Positions 1 to 8,473 of a stretch of 35,092 nt of DNA are shown here, one piece after another (position 1 is the first letter of the stretch; the number at the start of each line of letters is the position of its first letter). Source of the DNA: Candidatus Cryptobacteroides intestinipullorum (GTDB taxonomy: Bacteria > Bacteroidota > Bacteroidia > Bacteroidales > UBA932); the NCBI GenBank assembly GCA_018711225.1, contig DVIP01000047.1:1-35092 (forward strand), written 5' to 3'. The notes below the pieces were generated by a model that saw only the letters and a program-made list of their open reading frames with translations, was not told where the DNA came from and did not search any database. A program made the position numbers and the translations under genes.

Positions 1-192
1 GGTAATGATAAAGTAACTGAACTTTTGCTGCGTTTGTCCATATTCTGTCTCTTCTTGGCTTTTGAACAAGAGAAAAATATAGCGTAACGAACGCTTTTTC
101 AGTCAGTTCGCTACGCTTTTCTCAATTTCGCTTTCTCGCTATGTGTTTATTTTATACTTCGTAATTTTGTACAGCCATTTAAAAGTATTTTC
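1..192. other. Leader region with hairpin, no confirmed gene
   Basis: No complete gene is visible here. The plus frame starting at base 1 is open until a TAA at 85-87, so it could be the last 28 codons of an upstream gene. On the minus strand an ATG at 41-39 opens a frame (MDKRSKSSVTLSL) that runs off the left edge, so a divergent gene could start here. Neither can be verified. An inverted repeat occupies about 70-123. The sequence TAATTTTG at 162-169 resembles the Bacteroidota -7 box (TAnnTTTG) and sits about 25 bases ahead of the next gene, but I see no matching -33 element. Confidence 0.4.
70..123. repeat. Imperfect inverted repeat / possible terminator hairpin
   Basis: AGCGTAACGAAC (81-92) pairs with GTTCGCTACGCT (106-117), 11 of 12 positions, around a 13-nt loop. 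After a 5-nt bulge (ATATA) the stem can extend with GAGAAAA (70-76) against TTTTCTC (117-123). The T-run after the right arm and the A-run before the left arm make it a possible two-way terminator separating an off-window gene from the gene that follows. Confidence 0.45.
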
Positions 193-873
193 CTGAAAAA
201 ACTAATTACTTTATCAACTACTATTCTATTGGCTTTTGGTCAATATGTTTCAGCACAACCGCCAAAAATCCAGGAAATACTGCAGAGGCTTCCTGACAGA
301 ACGATTCCATATCAGGGGGAGAAACATGATTATAGAGACAAAGGCGCAACAGGTGTATATCATGCTGACGGCAAGCTGGATGATAGGCTATATGAAAATG
401 TCCAGTTGACAGAGTGGCATAATGCCTGTGACTATCCGGCGGAAACACCTGAAAGTTGTCATGATTTTATCCTCCCCGGACGGAATATCCATTTGCTCAT
501 GATATCTTTTGGGGGAGTGACAGACTGGAGGACAGATATGCTCCTGACTGTTACCCCGGAGGGTGAAATACTGGATCAGATGCCGGTGGCAGTAATGCTA
601 CGTACTATCAACAAAATACCGGTAATGCAATACGAAATAACGTCAGATGCCAAGGTAATAGTTTACAGACTTGAACCTGTCTCTGATGTTTCTATTCCGT
701 TGTCAGACTTTACATCGTTCATGGCTCATCGGGTGGACAGGACATACGAAATAGATCAGAACGGGAAATTTGTACTGGTCAATACAAAAAGGTATAAAGC
801 AAAAACATATACCCGGGATATGCTGGATAAAAAGGATTATAATGTCTATGATGGTGACGAAATCCCGATGTAG
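193..873 (+). CDS. Secreted hypothetical protein, non-ATG start, probable frameshift at its 3' end
   Basis: I do not recognise the family. The shortest open start is a TTG at 229, but the frame runs in upstream and reads, from CTG at 193, MKKLITLSTTILLAFGQYVSAQ. This is an n-region, a hydrophobic core and a signal peptidase I-like SAQ site, so the signal peptide is split if TTG is used. The CTG may be a decayed ATG; ATT at 187 is another option. The mature part is about 200 residues, mixed alpha/beta by eye, with no membrane segment or known motif. The frame stops with TAG at 871-873, but the +1 frame stays open to a TGA at 971-973 that overlaps the next ATG (ATGA). An intact ancestor may therefore have ended about 33 residues later. 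Base composition is more AT-rich than the PUL downstream. Confidence 0.55.
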   Translation: MKKLITLSTTILLAFGQYVSAQPPKIQEILQRLPDRTIPYQGEKHDYRDKGATGVYHADGKLDDRLYENVQLTEWHNACDYPAETPESCHDFILPGRNIHLLMISFGGVTDWRTDMLLTVTPEGEILDQMPVAVMLRTINKIPVMQYEITSDAKVIVYRLEPVSDVSIPLSDFTSFMAHRVDRTYEIDQNGKFVLVNTKRYKAKTYTRDMLDKKDYNVYDGDEIPM

Positions 874-969
874 ACAGCCTGCAGAACAGTACGCTCCCGG
901 CTGGTATCAGTACCCTACGCCGCATGGCGGGTTTGTCTATATTTACATAGGAAATAACGTGTTGATGTC

Positions 970-1401
970 ATGAGACCGAAGTATTTGAACTCTTATAGTG
1001 ATTTGCTGATCATGACAGGTGTTATGGTTTTCCTCCTGTTTATGTATTCTTTTCAATATTCACTGGAAATGATGGTGAAGCTAATATGCGGTGCAATATT
1101 CATTTTACTGATGTTTGCTACAAGGTATTGCGGATATCCTGAACTTACGGATACGGAACTGGTATGCAGGAATGCCATCTACCGTTTCTGGTCGAGGCAT
1201 TACAGGTATGAAGATATAGATAAAGTGGTATATTGCCGTGTTGCCGGAACTGTACTTCTTGTCTACCTGAAAGGAAACAAGCGGCGTCGGGGACATTCAA
1301 TGAGCTGCATGAAAGGAAAGGCGATTGATGACTTTATAGCAGAACTGCGTTCTAAGGGCGTGACGGTCGAACGTCCGACGACCTTGCGCGGACAATGGTG
1401 A
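970..1401 (+). CDS. Small two-helix membrane protein, possibly PH-like domain
   Basis: A 143-residue protein of unknown function. Two hydrophobic helices (about residues 11-30 and 33-52) with almost no loop form a hairpin. They are followed by a soluble, basic C-terminal part of about 90 residues containing beta-like strands (LTDTELVCRN, DKVVYCRV, TVLLVYLKG). This layout resembles bacterial proteins with a helical hairpin plus a PH-like domain, but that is inferred from layout only. The ATG overlaps a TGA in another frame (ATGA at 970-973), which suggests translational coupling to the preceding, apparently frameshifted gene. The pair probably form one small transcription unit separate from the PUL. 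Composition is AT-rich compared with the genes from 1526 on. Confidence 0.6.
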   Translation: MRPKYLNSYSDLLIMTGVMVFLLFMYSFQYSLEMMVKLICGAIFILLMFATRYCGYPELTDTELVCRNAIYRFWSRHYRYEDIDKVVYCRVAGTVLLVYLKGNKRRRGHSMSCMKGKAIDDFIAELRSKGVTVERPTTLRGQW

Positions 1402-1525
1402 AACGTTCGCAAGACAATAGGAATGACATTTTCATGAAATACGCCGGAACTGTCATCAAAAAAACGCCTGCGGCTGTAAGGGATTTCCAAAGTTGCGGAT
1501 ACATTATATGTAAACCGCATAAGAA
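1402..1525 (+). promoter_or_regulatory. Gap upstream of fecR, candidate PUL promoter region
   Basis: This 124-bp stretch lies between the AT-rich membrane-protein gene and fecR and must carry the PUL promoter if the PUL is transcribed on its own. It holds TGTAAGGG at 1475-1482 and an AT-rich ACATTATATGTA at 1501-1512, followed by the fecR ATG. A short open frame from ATG 1434 (39 codons) overlaps fecR and shows no recognisable features. The promoter assignment is inferred from position; no -33/-7 pair matches the housekeeping consensus well, which would fit an ECF-sigma promoter. Confidence 0.3.
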
Positions 1526-2518
1526 ATGGATATCAACAAATACTCGGACCTGATCGAAAGATTCTTCCTCGGCACCACCTCACCGGAGGAAAACAGGATA
1601 CTGCGCGAAATGCCTGAACAGGAGATGGAAACCCTGTTCGATGAATACAGCAGGGGGAAATGGGAGCACAACACCTGTGAGATTCCGGACGAGACACGCA
1701 CCAGGCTCAAATCCGAGCTCTTCGCCAAAATACATACGACAGACAACACGATGCGCAGGACTGCATGCAAGGCGGTACGACCTGTATGGTATATCGCAGC
1801 TGCGGCATGTGTCTGTGCTGCAGCCGTACTCGGATACACGGCTGCCGTCTACACTACACCGGTCCAGACATTTGAGGTAGTCGCAGACAAGGGACAGAAA
1901 AGCTCTGTCACCCTGCCTGACGGGACTGAAGTGACTCTGAATTCAGCAAGCTGCATCACCTACTGCTCGGACTACAACAGGAAAAACAGGACGGTATCGC
2001 TCGACGGAGAGGCATATTTCGAGGTCGCCAGGAACGAGAAGCTTCCATTTACGGTCAGGGCTTCCGGGATGGATGTCACCGCACTGGGTACGGAATTCAA
2101 TGTGAAGGCCTATGAAGAAGACCCTGAAATCACCGCCACGCTTATCAAGGGCAGCATCCGGACAGACATGGCCGGCAAGAGCGAGATCCTGACTCCGAAC
2201 CAGTATATAGTGCTTGACAAGGCGAGCGGCAGGACAGAGACCGTGACAGCCGAAAATCCGGAATACCTTGTGCCTTGGAAAGACAACGAACTACTGTTCT
2301 CCGGGGAGACACTGAGGGAAATAGCCGTTGTCCTGGAAAGGATGTACAACATGGAGGTGATCTTCAAGGATGACAGCGTCGGTGACTTCTCGTATACCGG
2401 ACTTATCAGGAACAGCTCCCTGCTCAATGTACTGGAGCTAATCTCAGGAACTTCACCGGTAAGATACGTGATATCTGGAAATGTAATAGCGTTCTCCGAA
2501 GACAGGGACGGACGCTGA
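1526..2518 (+). CDS. FecR-family anti-sigma factor
   Basis: A 330-residue inner-membrane anti-sigma factor. The cytoplasmic N-terminal part (1-85) carries the short helical segment typical of Bacteroidota FecR proteins. A single membrane helix spans about residues 86-108. The periplasmic FecR domain (about 117-213) contains the family hallmarks VTLPDGTEVTLNS and LDGEAYFEV. The C-terminal part (about 258-325, LREIAVVLERMY onward) matches a DUF4974-like STN-related fold. In the known mechanism it holds an ECF sigma factor until the STN domain of the paired receptor signals substrate binding. susC begins 34 nt downstream and has that STN domain, so partner assignment is strong. Unusually, no ECF sigma gene lies immediately upstream: the preceding genes are unrelated. 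The sigma factor must act from elsewhere or has been lost. Confidence 0.93.
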   Translation: MDINKYSDLIERFFLGTTSPEENRILREMPEQEMETLFDEYSRGKWEHNTCEIPDETRTRLKSELFAKIHTTDNTMRRTACKAVRPVWYIAAAACVCAAAVLGYTAAVYTTPVQTFEVVADKGQKSSVTLPDGTEVTLNSASCITYCSDYNRKNRTVSLDGEAYFEVARNEKLPFTVRASGMDVTALGTEFNVKAYEEDPEITATLIKGSIRTDMAGKSEILTPNQYIVLDKASGRTETVTAENPEYLVPWKDNELLFSGETLREIAVVLERMYNMEVIFKDDSVGDFSYTGLIRNSSLLNVLELISGTSPVRYVISGNVIAFSEDRDGR

Positions 2519-2552
2519 CACGATACGGACTACAACTTATCAAACAAACAAT

Positions 2553-5500
2553 ATGGCTAACAGATTATCGACACTTGCACTGATTGTCTGCCTGTCAGGA
2601 ATATTATCCGTGACGGCAGCCGCACAAGTGACTGTATCCATCCAGGACAAGCCTCTGGCAGAGGCACTGTCCCAGCTTGAAAAAGCCAGCGGATACAATT
2701 TCTTCTACAGCAGCACGCTTCCGGGCCAGGATGCCAGGGTGAGCGTCGAAGCTACGGACTGGAGCATCGGAAAGGTGCTCGACACTATGCTTGCCGGACT
2801 GGACATCGCTTATGAAATCCGTGACGACAGGCAGATCATCCTTACAGTGAAAGAAGACAAGACTTTAGAAACTACCCCCCCCCGGCGTATTTCTGAAGAC
2901 GGCAGCTTTGAAGTCAGCGGTACGGTCACGGACAAGAACGGAGAGCCGCTGATCGGTGTCGGTGTCACCCTGCAGGGCACCACGACAGGAGCCATCACCG
3001 ACGAAAACGGACATTACTCACTGAACGTTCCTTCCCAGGATACTATCATCGAATTCGCCTATCTCGGCTTCTCGACTTATTCTACAGCCGTCGGCAAGAG
3101 GAATGTCATCGATGTGGAACTGTCCGAAGACGTGCAGTACCTTGACGAAGTGGTGGTGGTCGGCTACGGCACACAGAAAAAAGTCAACCTCACCGGATCT
3201 GTCTCTATGGTGACAAGCGAGGACATGGCCTCCAGACCGATATCAAATGTCACCTCCGGACTGCAGGGTCTCCTTCCCGGCGTGACAGTGGTCAATCCTA
3301 CCGGACAGCCTGGCTCATCCAGCACTTCCATCAGGGTCCGCGGTGTGGGCACCATAGGCAATTCCAACCCTCTCATCCTCATCGACGGTGTGGAAGGTGA
3401 CCTGGAATCACTGAATCCGGACGACATAGAGAGCGTATCTGTCCTCAAGGATGCGGCATCGTCAGCAATCTACGGAGCAAGGGCAGCAAACGGAGTGCTC
3501 CTCATCACCACCAAGAAACTGGACGATGCCGGAAGCGCCAAGGCAAGGGTGACATTCGGTGCATACTTCGGCATGCAGACTCCTACCAGGCTGCCTGAAA
3601 TGGCCGATGCCATCGAATACATGACACTGGACAACGAAGCCAGAAGCAATGTAGGGACTTCTGCCGCATGGTTCCAGGAAGACTTCGATGCAGTGACCAG
3701 CGGCACTGACCCCAACCATTTCGGCAACACTGACTGGATCGGGGCGGTACTCAACGACTATGCGCCACAGCAGAACTACAATGTGACCATCAACGGCAAT
3801 GTCGGCAGCAGCGGATACATGCTCTCCTACCGTTATTTCGACCAGAAGGGACTCACCGTCGGCAACTCCACGGGAGAGAAGAGGCACAATATACGTTTCA
3901 AGATAAACACCAAACTGATAGACAGGCTCACACTATCATCCAACATAGGCTACACATCATCCAAGGTGACAGCCCCGGTCAATTCCCTGACTTCAGGAGG
4001 AGGAGCCATCTACAGTGCCATGCGTATCGCGCCGAATGCTCCGATATACTACACTGACGGAAGCTGGGCATACGGCGGAGGCAACACGAACCCTGTAGCC
4101 GTACTCTACGACGGCGGACGTTCCATAGCCACAAACGAAAACCTGTCCGTGCTGGAAGTCCTCAAGCTCGACATCATCAAGGGCTGGGACATAAGCGCCA
4201 CCTACAATCTCACATCCACCAACGGCCTGAGAGACGTACTCCGGAAGACTATATCATTCGTCAATCCGGAAGACGGGTCAAGCTACGACTACCAGGACCC
4301 GAACACACTCAGGAACATAGATTCAAAGGGTCTCCAGCAGACACTCATACTGCAGTCCAACTTCGACTTCCAGATCAGGAAGCACAACATATCAGGAGTG
4401 GTCGGAATGTCACAGGAATGGTACCAGTACCGTACCTTCGAGGCTTCAAGGAACAATCTGGTCACTGAAGACGACCCTACACTCAACCTGGGCGACGCCT
4501 CTACCATGAGCAACGATGCCAGCGCAGAGAGCTGGGCCCTGAGATCAGGATTCGGACGTATCAGCTACAACTATGACGAGAGATACCTCGCCGAAGTGAA
4601 CCTCAGGTACGACCTTTCGTCCCGTTTCCACAAGAACAACAGAGGCGGACTCTTCCCGTCATTCTCCGCAGGATGGAGGCTCTCGGAAGAGCCGTTCATG
4701 AAATTCGCCAAGCCGCTCTTCGACAACATCAAGTTCAGGGCGTCATGGGGAATGCTCGGCAACCAGTATGTCGGATCATCCAACTATCCGTACCTGTCTG
4801 TCCTCGAAGCCTACACTTCCGGCATTTCACTGATCGGTGCCGGGGCCACCACAGGATATGTGCAGTCCACACTCGCCAATCCGGGCCTCACATGGGAGAC
4901 CATCAGGATGTTCGATGTCGGAGTGGACATCGCCATGCTTGAGAACAGGTTGAATCTCAGCTTCGACTGGTACAACAAGAACGCTTCAGGAATACTTCTC
5001 CAGCTCAACTACCCTGCCCAGATCGGAGCCACCCCTTCCGAGGAGAACGCAGGTAAGGTCAACAACAAGGGATGGGAGCTGGACATCAACTGGCGTGACC
5101 AGGTCGGGGACTTCTACTACGGCTTCGGATTCAATCTCTCTGACGTGAAGAACAAGATCACAGACCTTGCAGGCAATTCGCCTGACCTGAGCGGAGACCA
5201 GGTGCGCATGCTCGGATACCCTATCGACGCATTCTACGGCTATATAGCCGACGGGCTCATGACTCCTGAAGACTTCGAGATCTGCGACAATGAGAACCAT
5301 GTGTACGACCTGCCGAAAGTACCTGTGATTCTCGGCAACACATATCAGCCTGGAGACATCAAGTACAAGGACATAAGCGGGCCTGACGGTGTGCCGGACG
5401 GACGTATCACACCTGAATACGACAAGACGATCATAGGAAGCAACATCCCGAGATACACCTACAGCTTCAGAGGCGATTTCGGATGGAAGAACCTCGACTT

Positions 5501-5936
5501 CAGTTTCGTGATACAGGGTGTGGGCAAATGCGACGGATACCTCACAGGCAGCGCAAGGCATGCATTCCAGGACATGGCGGCCTATCCGCAGAAAATCCAT
5601 CTGCAGAGATACAACGTGGTCTCCAATCCTGACCCGAACGCTCCGTATCCGCGTCTGACATACAACACGAGCTTCAACCAGAGCACATTCTCCACATACT
5701 GGCTCGAAGACGCCTCCTATCTGAGGCTGAAGAACGTCCAGATCGGATACACCTTCCCGAAAAAATGGATGAAAAAGGCAAGAATCGAAAATCTGAGAGT
5801 ATATTTCTCCGGAGACAACCTCCTGACTGTCAGCGACTTCTTCTATGCCTACGACCCTGAGACCCCTGTATCGAGCGGAGGATATTACCCTCAGGTCAAG
5901 ACCTTCGTGGTAGGGCTTAACATAACATTCGAATAG
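2553..5936 (+). CDS. susC: SusC-like TonB-dependent receptor with N-terminal STN domain
   Basis: Outer-membrane receptor (1127 residues) that imports glycan fragments using TonB energy. Signal peptide about 1-24, ending AAAQ. The STN signalling domain spans about 26-97 and would contact the FecR protein encoded just upstream. A proline-containing linker at about 100-115 is encoded by a run of nine C (2875-2883). A CarboxypepD_reg-like domain (about 119-200) starts with VSGTVTDKNGEPLIGV. A SusC-type TonB box region, DEVVVVGYGTQ, follows, then the plug (about 215-325, with IRVRGVGTIGNSNPLILIDG) and a large beta barrel to the C-terminus (VVGLNITFE). Length is in the normal SusC range. susD follows after 15 nt. 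A one-base change in the C tract would truncate the protein soon after the STN domain. Confidence 0.97.
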   Translation: MANRLSTLALIVCLSGILSVTAAAQVTVSIQDKPLAEALSQLEKASGYNFFYSSTLPGQDARVSVEATDWSIGKVLDTMLAGLDIAYEIRDDRQIILTVKEDKTLETTPPRRISEDGSFEVSGTVTDKNGEPLIGVGVTLQGTTTGAITDENGHYSLNVPSQDTIIEFAYLGFSTYSTAVGKRNVIDVELSEDVQYLDEVVVVGYGTQKKVNLTGSVSMVTSEDMASRPISNVTSGLQGLLPGVTVVNPTGQPGSSSTSIRVRGVGTIGNSNPLILIDGVEGDLESLNPDDIESVSVLKDAASSAIYGARAANGVLLITTKKLDDAGSAKARVTFGAYFGMQTPTRLPEMADAIEYMTLDNEARSNVGTSAAWFQEDFDAVTSGTDPNHFGNTDWIGAVLNDYAPQQNYNVTINGNVGSSGYMLSYRYFDQKGLTVGNSTGEKRHNIRFKINTKLIDRLTLSSNIGYTSSKVTAPVNSLTSGGGAIYSAMRIAPNAPIYYTDGSWAYGGGNTNPVAVLYDGGRSIATNENLSVLEVLKLDIIKGWDISATYNLTSTNGLRDVLRKTISFVNPEDGSSYDYQDPNTLRNIDSKGLQQTLILQSNFDFQIRKHNISGVVGMSQEWYQYRTFEASRNNLVTEDDPTLNLGDASTMSNDASAESWALRSGFGRISYNYDERYLAEVNLRYDLSSRFHKNNRGGLFPSFSAGWRLSEEPFMKFAKPLFDNIKFRASWGMLGNQYVGSSNYPYLSVLEAYTSGISLIGAGATTGYVQSTLANPGLTWETIRMFDVGVDIAMLENRLNLSFDWYNKNASGILLQLNYPAQIGATPSEENAGKVNNKGWELDINWRDQVGDFYYGFGFNLSDVKNKITDLAGNSPDLSGDQVRMLGYPIDAFYGYIADGLMTPEDFEICDNENHVYDLPKVPVILGNTYQPGDIKYKDISGPDGVPDGRITPEYDKTIIGSNIPRYTYSFRGDFGWKNLDFSFVIQGVGKCDGYLTGSARHAFQDMAAYPQKIHLQRYNVVSNPDPNAPYPRLTYNTSFNQSTFSTYWLEDASYLRLKNVQIGYTFPKKWMKKARIENLRVYFSGDNLLTVSDFFYAYDPETPVSSGGYYPQVKTFVVGLNITFE
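2875..2883 (+). repeat. Nine-C homopolymer inside susC
   Basis: An uninterrupted run of nine C encodes part of T108-P-P-R111 in the linker between the STN domain and the CarboxypepD_reg-like domain. I translated both slipped forms. With eight C the frame ends at a TGA 22 codons after the tract; with ten C it ends at a TGA three codons after (GCG TAT TTC TGA). Either would leave a secreted stub holding only the STN domain. Long C/G runs are known slippage-prone sites in other bacteria; that this one varies is inference. Confidence 0.8.
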
Positions 5937-5951
5937 GAAATCGATAAATAT

Positions 5952-7643
5952 ATGAAAATGAAGACAAAAACATATACATTACTGTTCATGCTCGGCGCCT
6001 TGTGCTCCTGCAACGATGATTTCCTGGACAGGGCGCCACAAGACCAGCTCACCGACGCCAACTTCTGGCAGAACGAGCAGCATCTTCAGAGCGTAGCCAA
6101 CACGTTCACGGAATCCCTCCAGGGGAAATACTGGCTGAACATGACCGAAATCATGGCTGACAGCGCACCTTGGGCAGTGACCACAGCTTTCAGGACCATA
6201 GGGGCAGGAAACTTCACGACAGAGACATCCCAGATAAACTCCATCTGGGTGGACTGCTACACCAACATCGGTCGTGTGAACTATTTCCTCAACAACTACA
6301 ACAGGGCCACCTCCGTGAGCGAATCCGTCCGTGAAAGATATGCCGCGGAAGCTTATTTCTACAGGGCATACAACTACTGGATGCTCACGACATATTTCGG
6401 AGACGTGCCGTATATCACGGACGAGCTGAACGTGGACTCGCCTGACGTTTACCGCGGAAGGGACGAAAGGTCTTACGTAATAGACCAGATCACGACCGAC
6501 CTTGAGGACCATTACAGGAATCTTCCGGAATACATAGAAGCAGGATCTGCGGAATTCGGCAGGGTCTCACAGGGTGCCGCCCTGGCCTTGCTCTCCCGTA
6601 TCTATCTCTACAACGAGAGATGGGCGGATGCGGCTGATGCGGCGGAAAGAGCCATGCAGAACAGCTATTACGACCTGTATGACACCGGCAATCCGGACGA
6701 GGACTACGTGAACCTCTTCAATTATACCGGCAGGGCATCCAGGAACGCTGACAACCACGAGGTTATGCTGGCGTTTGTCTACAATTATGATCTCGGAGAA
6801 GCCGCAAGGACATCGCACAACCTGTCCAGGGAATGCTGGGTGCCGAACGACTATGCCCGCTTCGTCCCGACAGCAAGCATGGTGGAATGCTACCTTACCG
6901 CAGACGGACAGATATGGGACCCGAAGAGCTGCAACAGCTATGAAGAGGTGTTCCAGAACAGGGATCCGAGGATGTGCATGTCCATCCTTGCCCCAGGCAC
7001 GCAATGGACAGCCACCAGCTCGGAAGATCCGGAAAACACGGACCCGTCCATATACACTTACCCCAAGCTCAACAATACCAGGAACGGGTGCATGACATAC
7101 ACCGGCTACTACATGAGGAAGTATGTGGAGCCGTCCACCGTGGAGTATGTGAGCCATGACGACAACGACATCATCATCCTCAGGTACGGGGAAGTCCTGC
7201 TGAATTATGCGGAAGCCAAGATGGAGCTCGGGACCCTCACGCAGCAAGACCTTGACATATCCGTCAACAGGCTCAGGGACAGGGTCGGAATGGTACACAT
7301 GACCATAGGCAACCTTCCTGCAGGGTCTGACATCAGGACTGAAATACACAGGGAAAGGCGTGTGGAACTGTTCTTCGAAGGCCACAGGTATTTCGATATC
7401 ATCAGATGGAAGGAAGGCGAACTTCTCGGCCAGGACCTGCTCGGAGTGAACAGGCGCTGGCTAGACCAGGACCGTGTCGTCGCCGACCTGGACGCTCTCA
7501 CATGGCAGAACAAGGACGGGGAGGAATATCTTCTGCTCGAAACAGGACGCCAGTTTGTGGATCCTCGCCATTATCTGATGCCGATACCTTTCACCCAGTA
7601 CCAGCTCAACCCGAACCTTCTCCCTAACAATCCAGGATGGTAA
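5952..7643 (+). CDS. susD: SusD/RagB-family glycan-binding lipoprotein
   Basis: A 563-residue surface lipoprotein that forms the lid over the SusC barrel and binds the glycan. The signal peptide ends in a lipobox (LCSC, Cys20), followed by the SusD-typical start CNDDFLDRAPQDQLTDANFW. The N-terminal TPR-like SusD domain contains AEAYFYRAYNYWMLTTYFGDVP, and the C-terminal RagB/SusD domain contains the characteristic RRVELFFEGHRYFDIIRWK and a NPGW ending. Length is normal for the family. It follows susC directly, and its TAA overlaps an ATG of the next gene (TAATG), so the downstream EEP enzyme is probably translationally coupled. Identity is certain at family level; the ligand cannot be read from sequence. 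Confidence 0.96.
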   Translation: MKMKTKTYTLLFMLGALCSCNDDFLDRAPQDQLTDANFWQNEQHLQSVANTFTESLQGKYWLNMTEIMADSAPWAVTTAFRTIGAGNFTTETSQINSIWVDCYTNIGRVNYFLNNYNRATSVSESVRERYAAEAYFYRAYNYWMLTTYFGDVPYITDELNVDSPDVYRGRDERSYVIDQITTDLEDHYRNLPEYIEAGSAEFGRVSQGAALALLSRIYLYNERWADAADAAERAMQNSYYDLYDTGNPDEDYVNLFNYTGRASRNADNHEVMLAFVYNYDLGEAARTSHNLSRECWVPNDYARFVPTASMVECYLTADGQIWDPKSCNSYEEVFQNRDPRMCMSILAPGTQWTATSSEDPENTDPSIYTYPKLNNTRNGCMTYTGYYMRKYVEPSTVEYVSHDDNDIIILRYGEVLLNYAEAKMELGTLTQQDLDISVNRLRDRVGMVHMTIGNLPAGSDIRTEIHRERRVELFFEGHRYFDIIRWKEGELLGQDLLGVNRRWLDQDRVVADLDALTWQNKDGEEYLLLETGRQFVDPRHYLMPIPFTQYQLNPNLLPNNPGW

Positions 7644-8467
7644 TGGAAAAGATATTGGCGATAATCGCATCCTTCCTGCTGACGGCAGGAATGGTTTCGG
7701 CCCGGTCAGGCGCCGGCGGGAATGACGGTGCCGGAAAAGCCGGGAATGACGGCACGATAACCCTGAGAGTGATGTCCATGAACATCCGTATGGGAGGTGA
7801 ATATGCAGGATATGAGTCAGGGCCTTTCTCCGAACTCATAAAAGAATATGACCCTGATATCGTATGCTGCCAGGAAGTGGACTACAAGACTGCCAGGAAC
7901 GGGGGACGTGACTGGCTGAACAGCGTGGCCATGGAGACCGGTATGTTCCCGTTCTATGCATCACGTCCGTATTCCACCGGGAATTTCGGCGTGGCTATCC
8001 TCAGCAAATACCCGTTCTTCAAGGCAGAGAAGATCATGAGCGACATCGAAGGCGCGGGAGAACTCCGGCCTACAGGATGGGTGTATATCAGCCTGCCTGA
8101 CGGGAATACGGTAAGAGTCGCCTCCACCCATCTGGCTCTGGAATCTTCCGAGATCACCATCAGGCACATCGCGGACCTGAACACGAAGATCTTCGCCGAA
8201 GACGAAGAGACCCCTACCCTGCTCATCGGTGACTTCAATGCCGATGAAGGCAGCGACCCGATAGTGTATGCGACACGCAAGAGATGGCAGGACATCGGCT
8301 CCGGCACAGGTGACACCATCCCTTCCGACGGGCCTACCAGACGTCTAGACTATGTGATGGGCAATCCCCGGGGAAGCTGGAGCAGCACAAGCTACGAGGT
8401 GATAGCCAGGCCGGACCTTTCCGACCACTGTTTCATTGTGGCAGATGTAGTATTCACCGCAGAATAA
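7637..8467 (+). CDS. Secreted endonuclease/exonuclease/phosphatase-fold enzyme (EEP 1)
   Basis: A 276-residue EEP (DNase I-like) phosphoesterase. An N-terminal signal peptide (ending near SARSG) predicts export, with a Gly/Ala-rich spacer before the domain. Family motifs are all present: MSMNIRMGG (Asn49), VCCQEVD (Glu80, metal ligand), STHLALES (His165), LIGDFNAD (Asp199, Asn201) and LSDHCF (Asp263, His264, catalytic). The family hydrolyses phosphomono- or diesters in nucleic acids, inositol phosphates or sphingolipids; substrate here is unknown. Its place in a PUL suggests action on a phosphorylated glycan or released nucleotide sugar. The start at 7637 gives MVMEKI; the alternative ATG at 7643 overlaps the susD stop and gives an equally good signal peptide. 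It is 6 nt from the next gene. A second EEP enzyme lies two genes down. Confidence 0.9.
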   Translation: MVMEKILAIIASFLLTAGMVSARSGAGGNDGAGKAGNDGTITLRVMSMNIRMGGEYAGYESGPFSELIKEYDPDIVCCQEVDYKTARNGGRDWLNSVAMETGMFPFYASRPYSTGNFGVAILSKYPFFKAEKIMSDIEGAGELRPTGWVYISLPDGNTVRVASTHLALESSEITIRHIADLNTKIFAEDEETPTLLIGDFNADEGSDPIVYATRKRWQDIGSGTGDTIPSDGPTRRLDYVMGNPRGSWSSTSYEVIARPDLSDHCFIVADVVFTAE

Positions 8468-8473
8468 GGAAAC

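Noticed and set aside
770..973. Separate short plus-strand gene of 67 codons
   Set aside because: Its first 34 codons overlap the 193-873 gene and look like a shadow; only the tail is informative, and it is better explained as the frameshifted end of that gene.
4986..7385. Long minus-strand open frames of 204 and 272 codons inside susC and susD
   Set aside because: They are antisense to well-supported genes, have His/Val-rich shadow composition and no motif.
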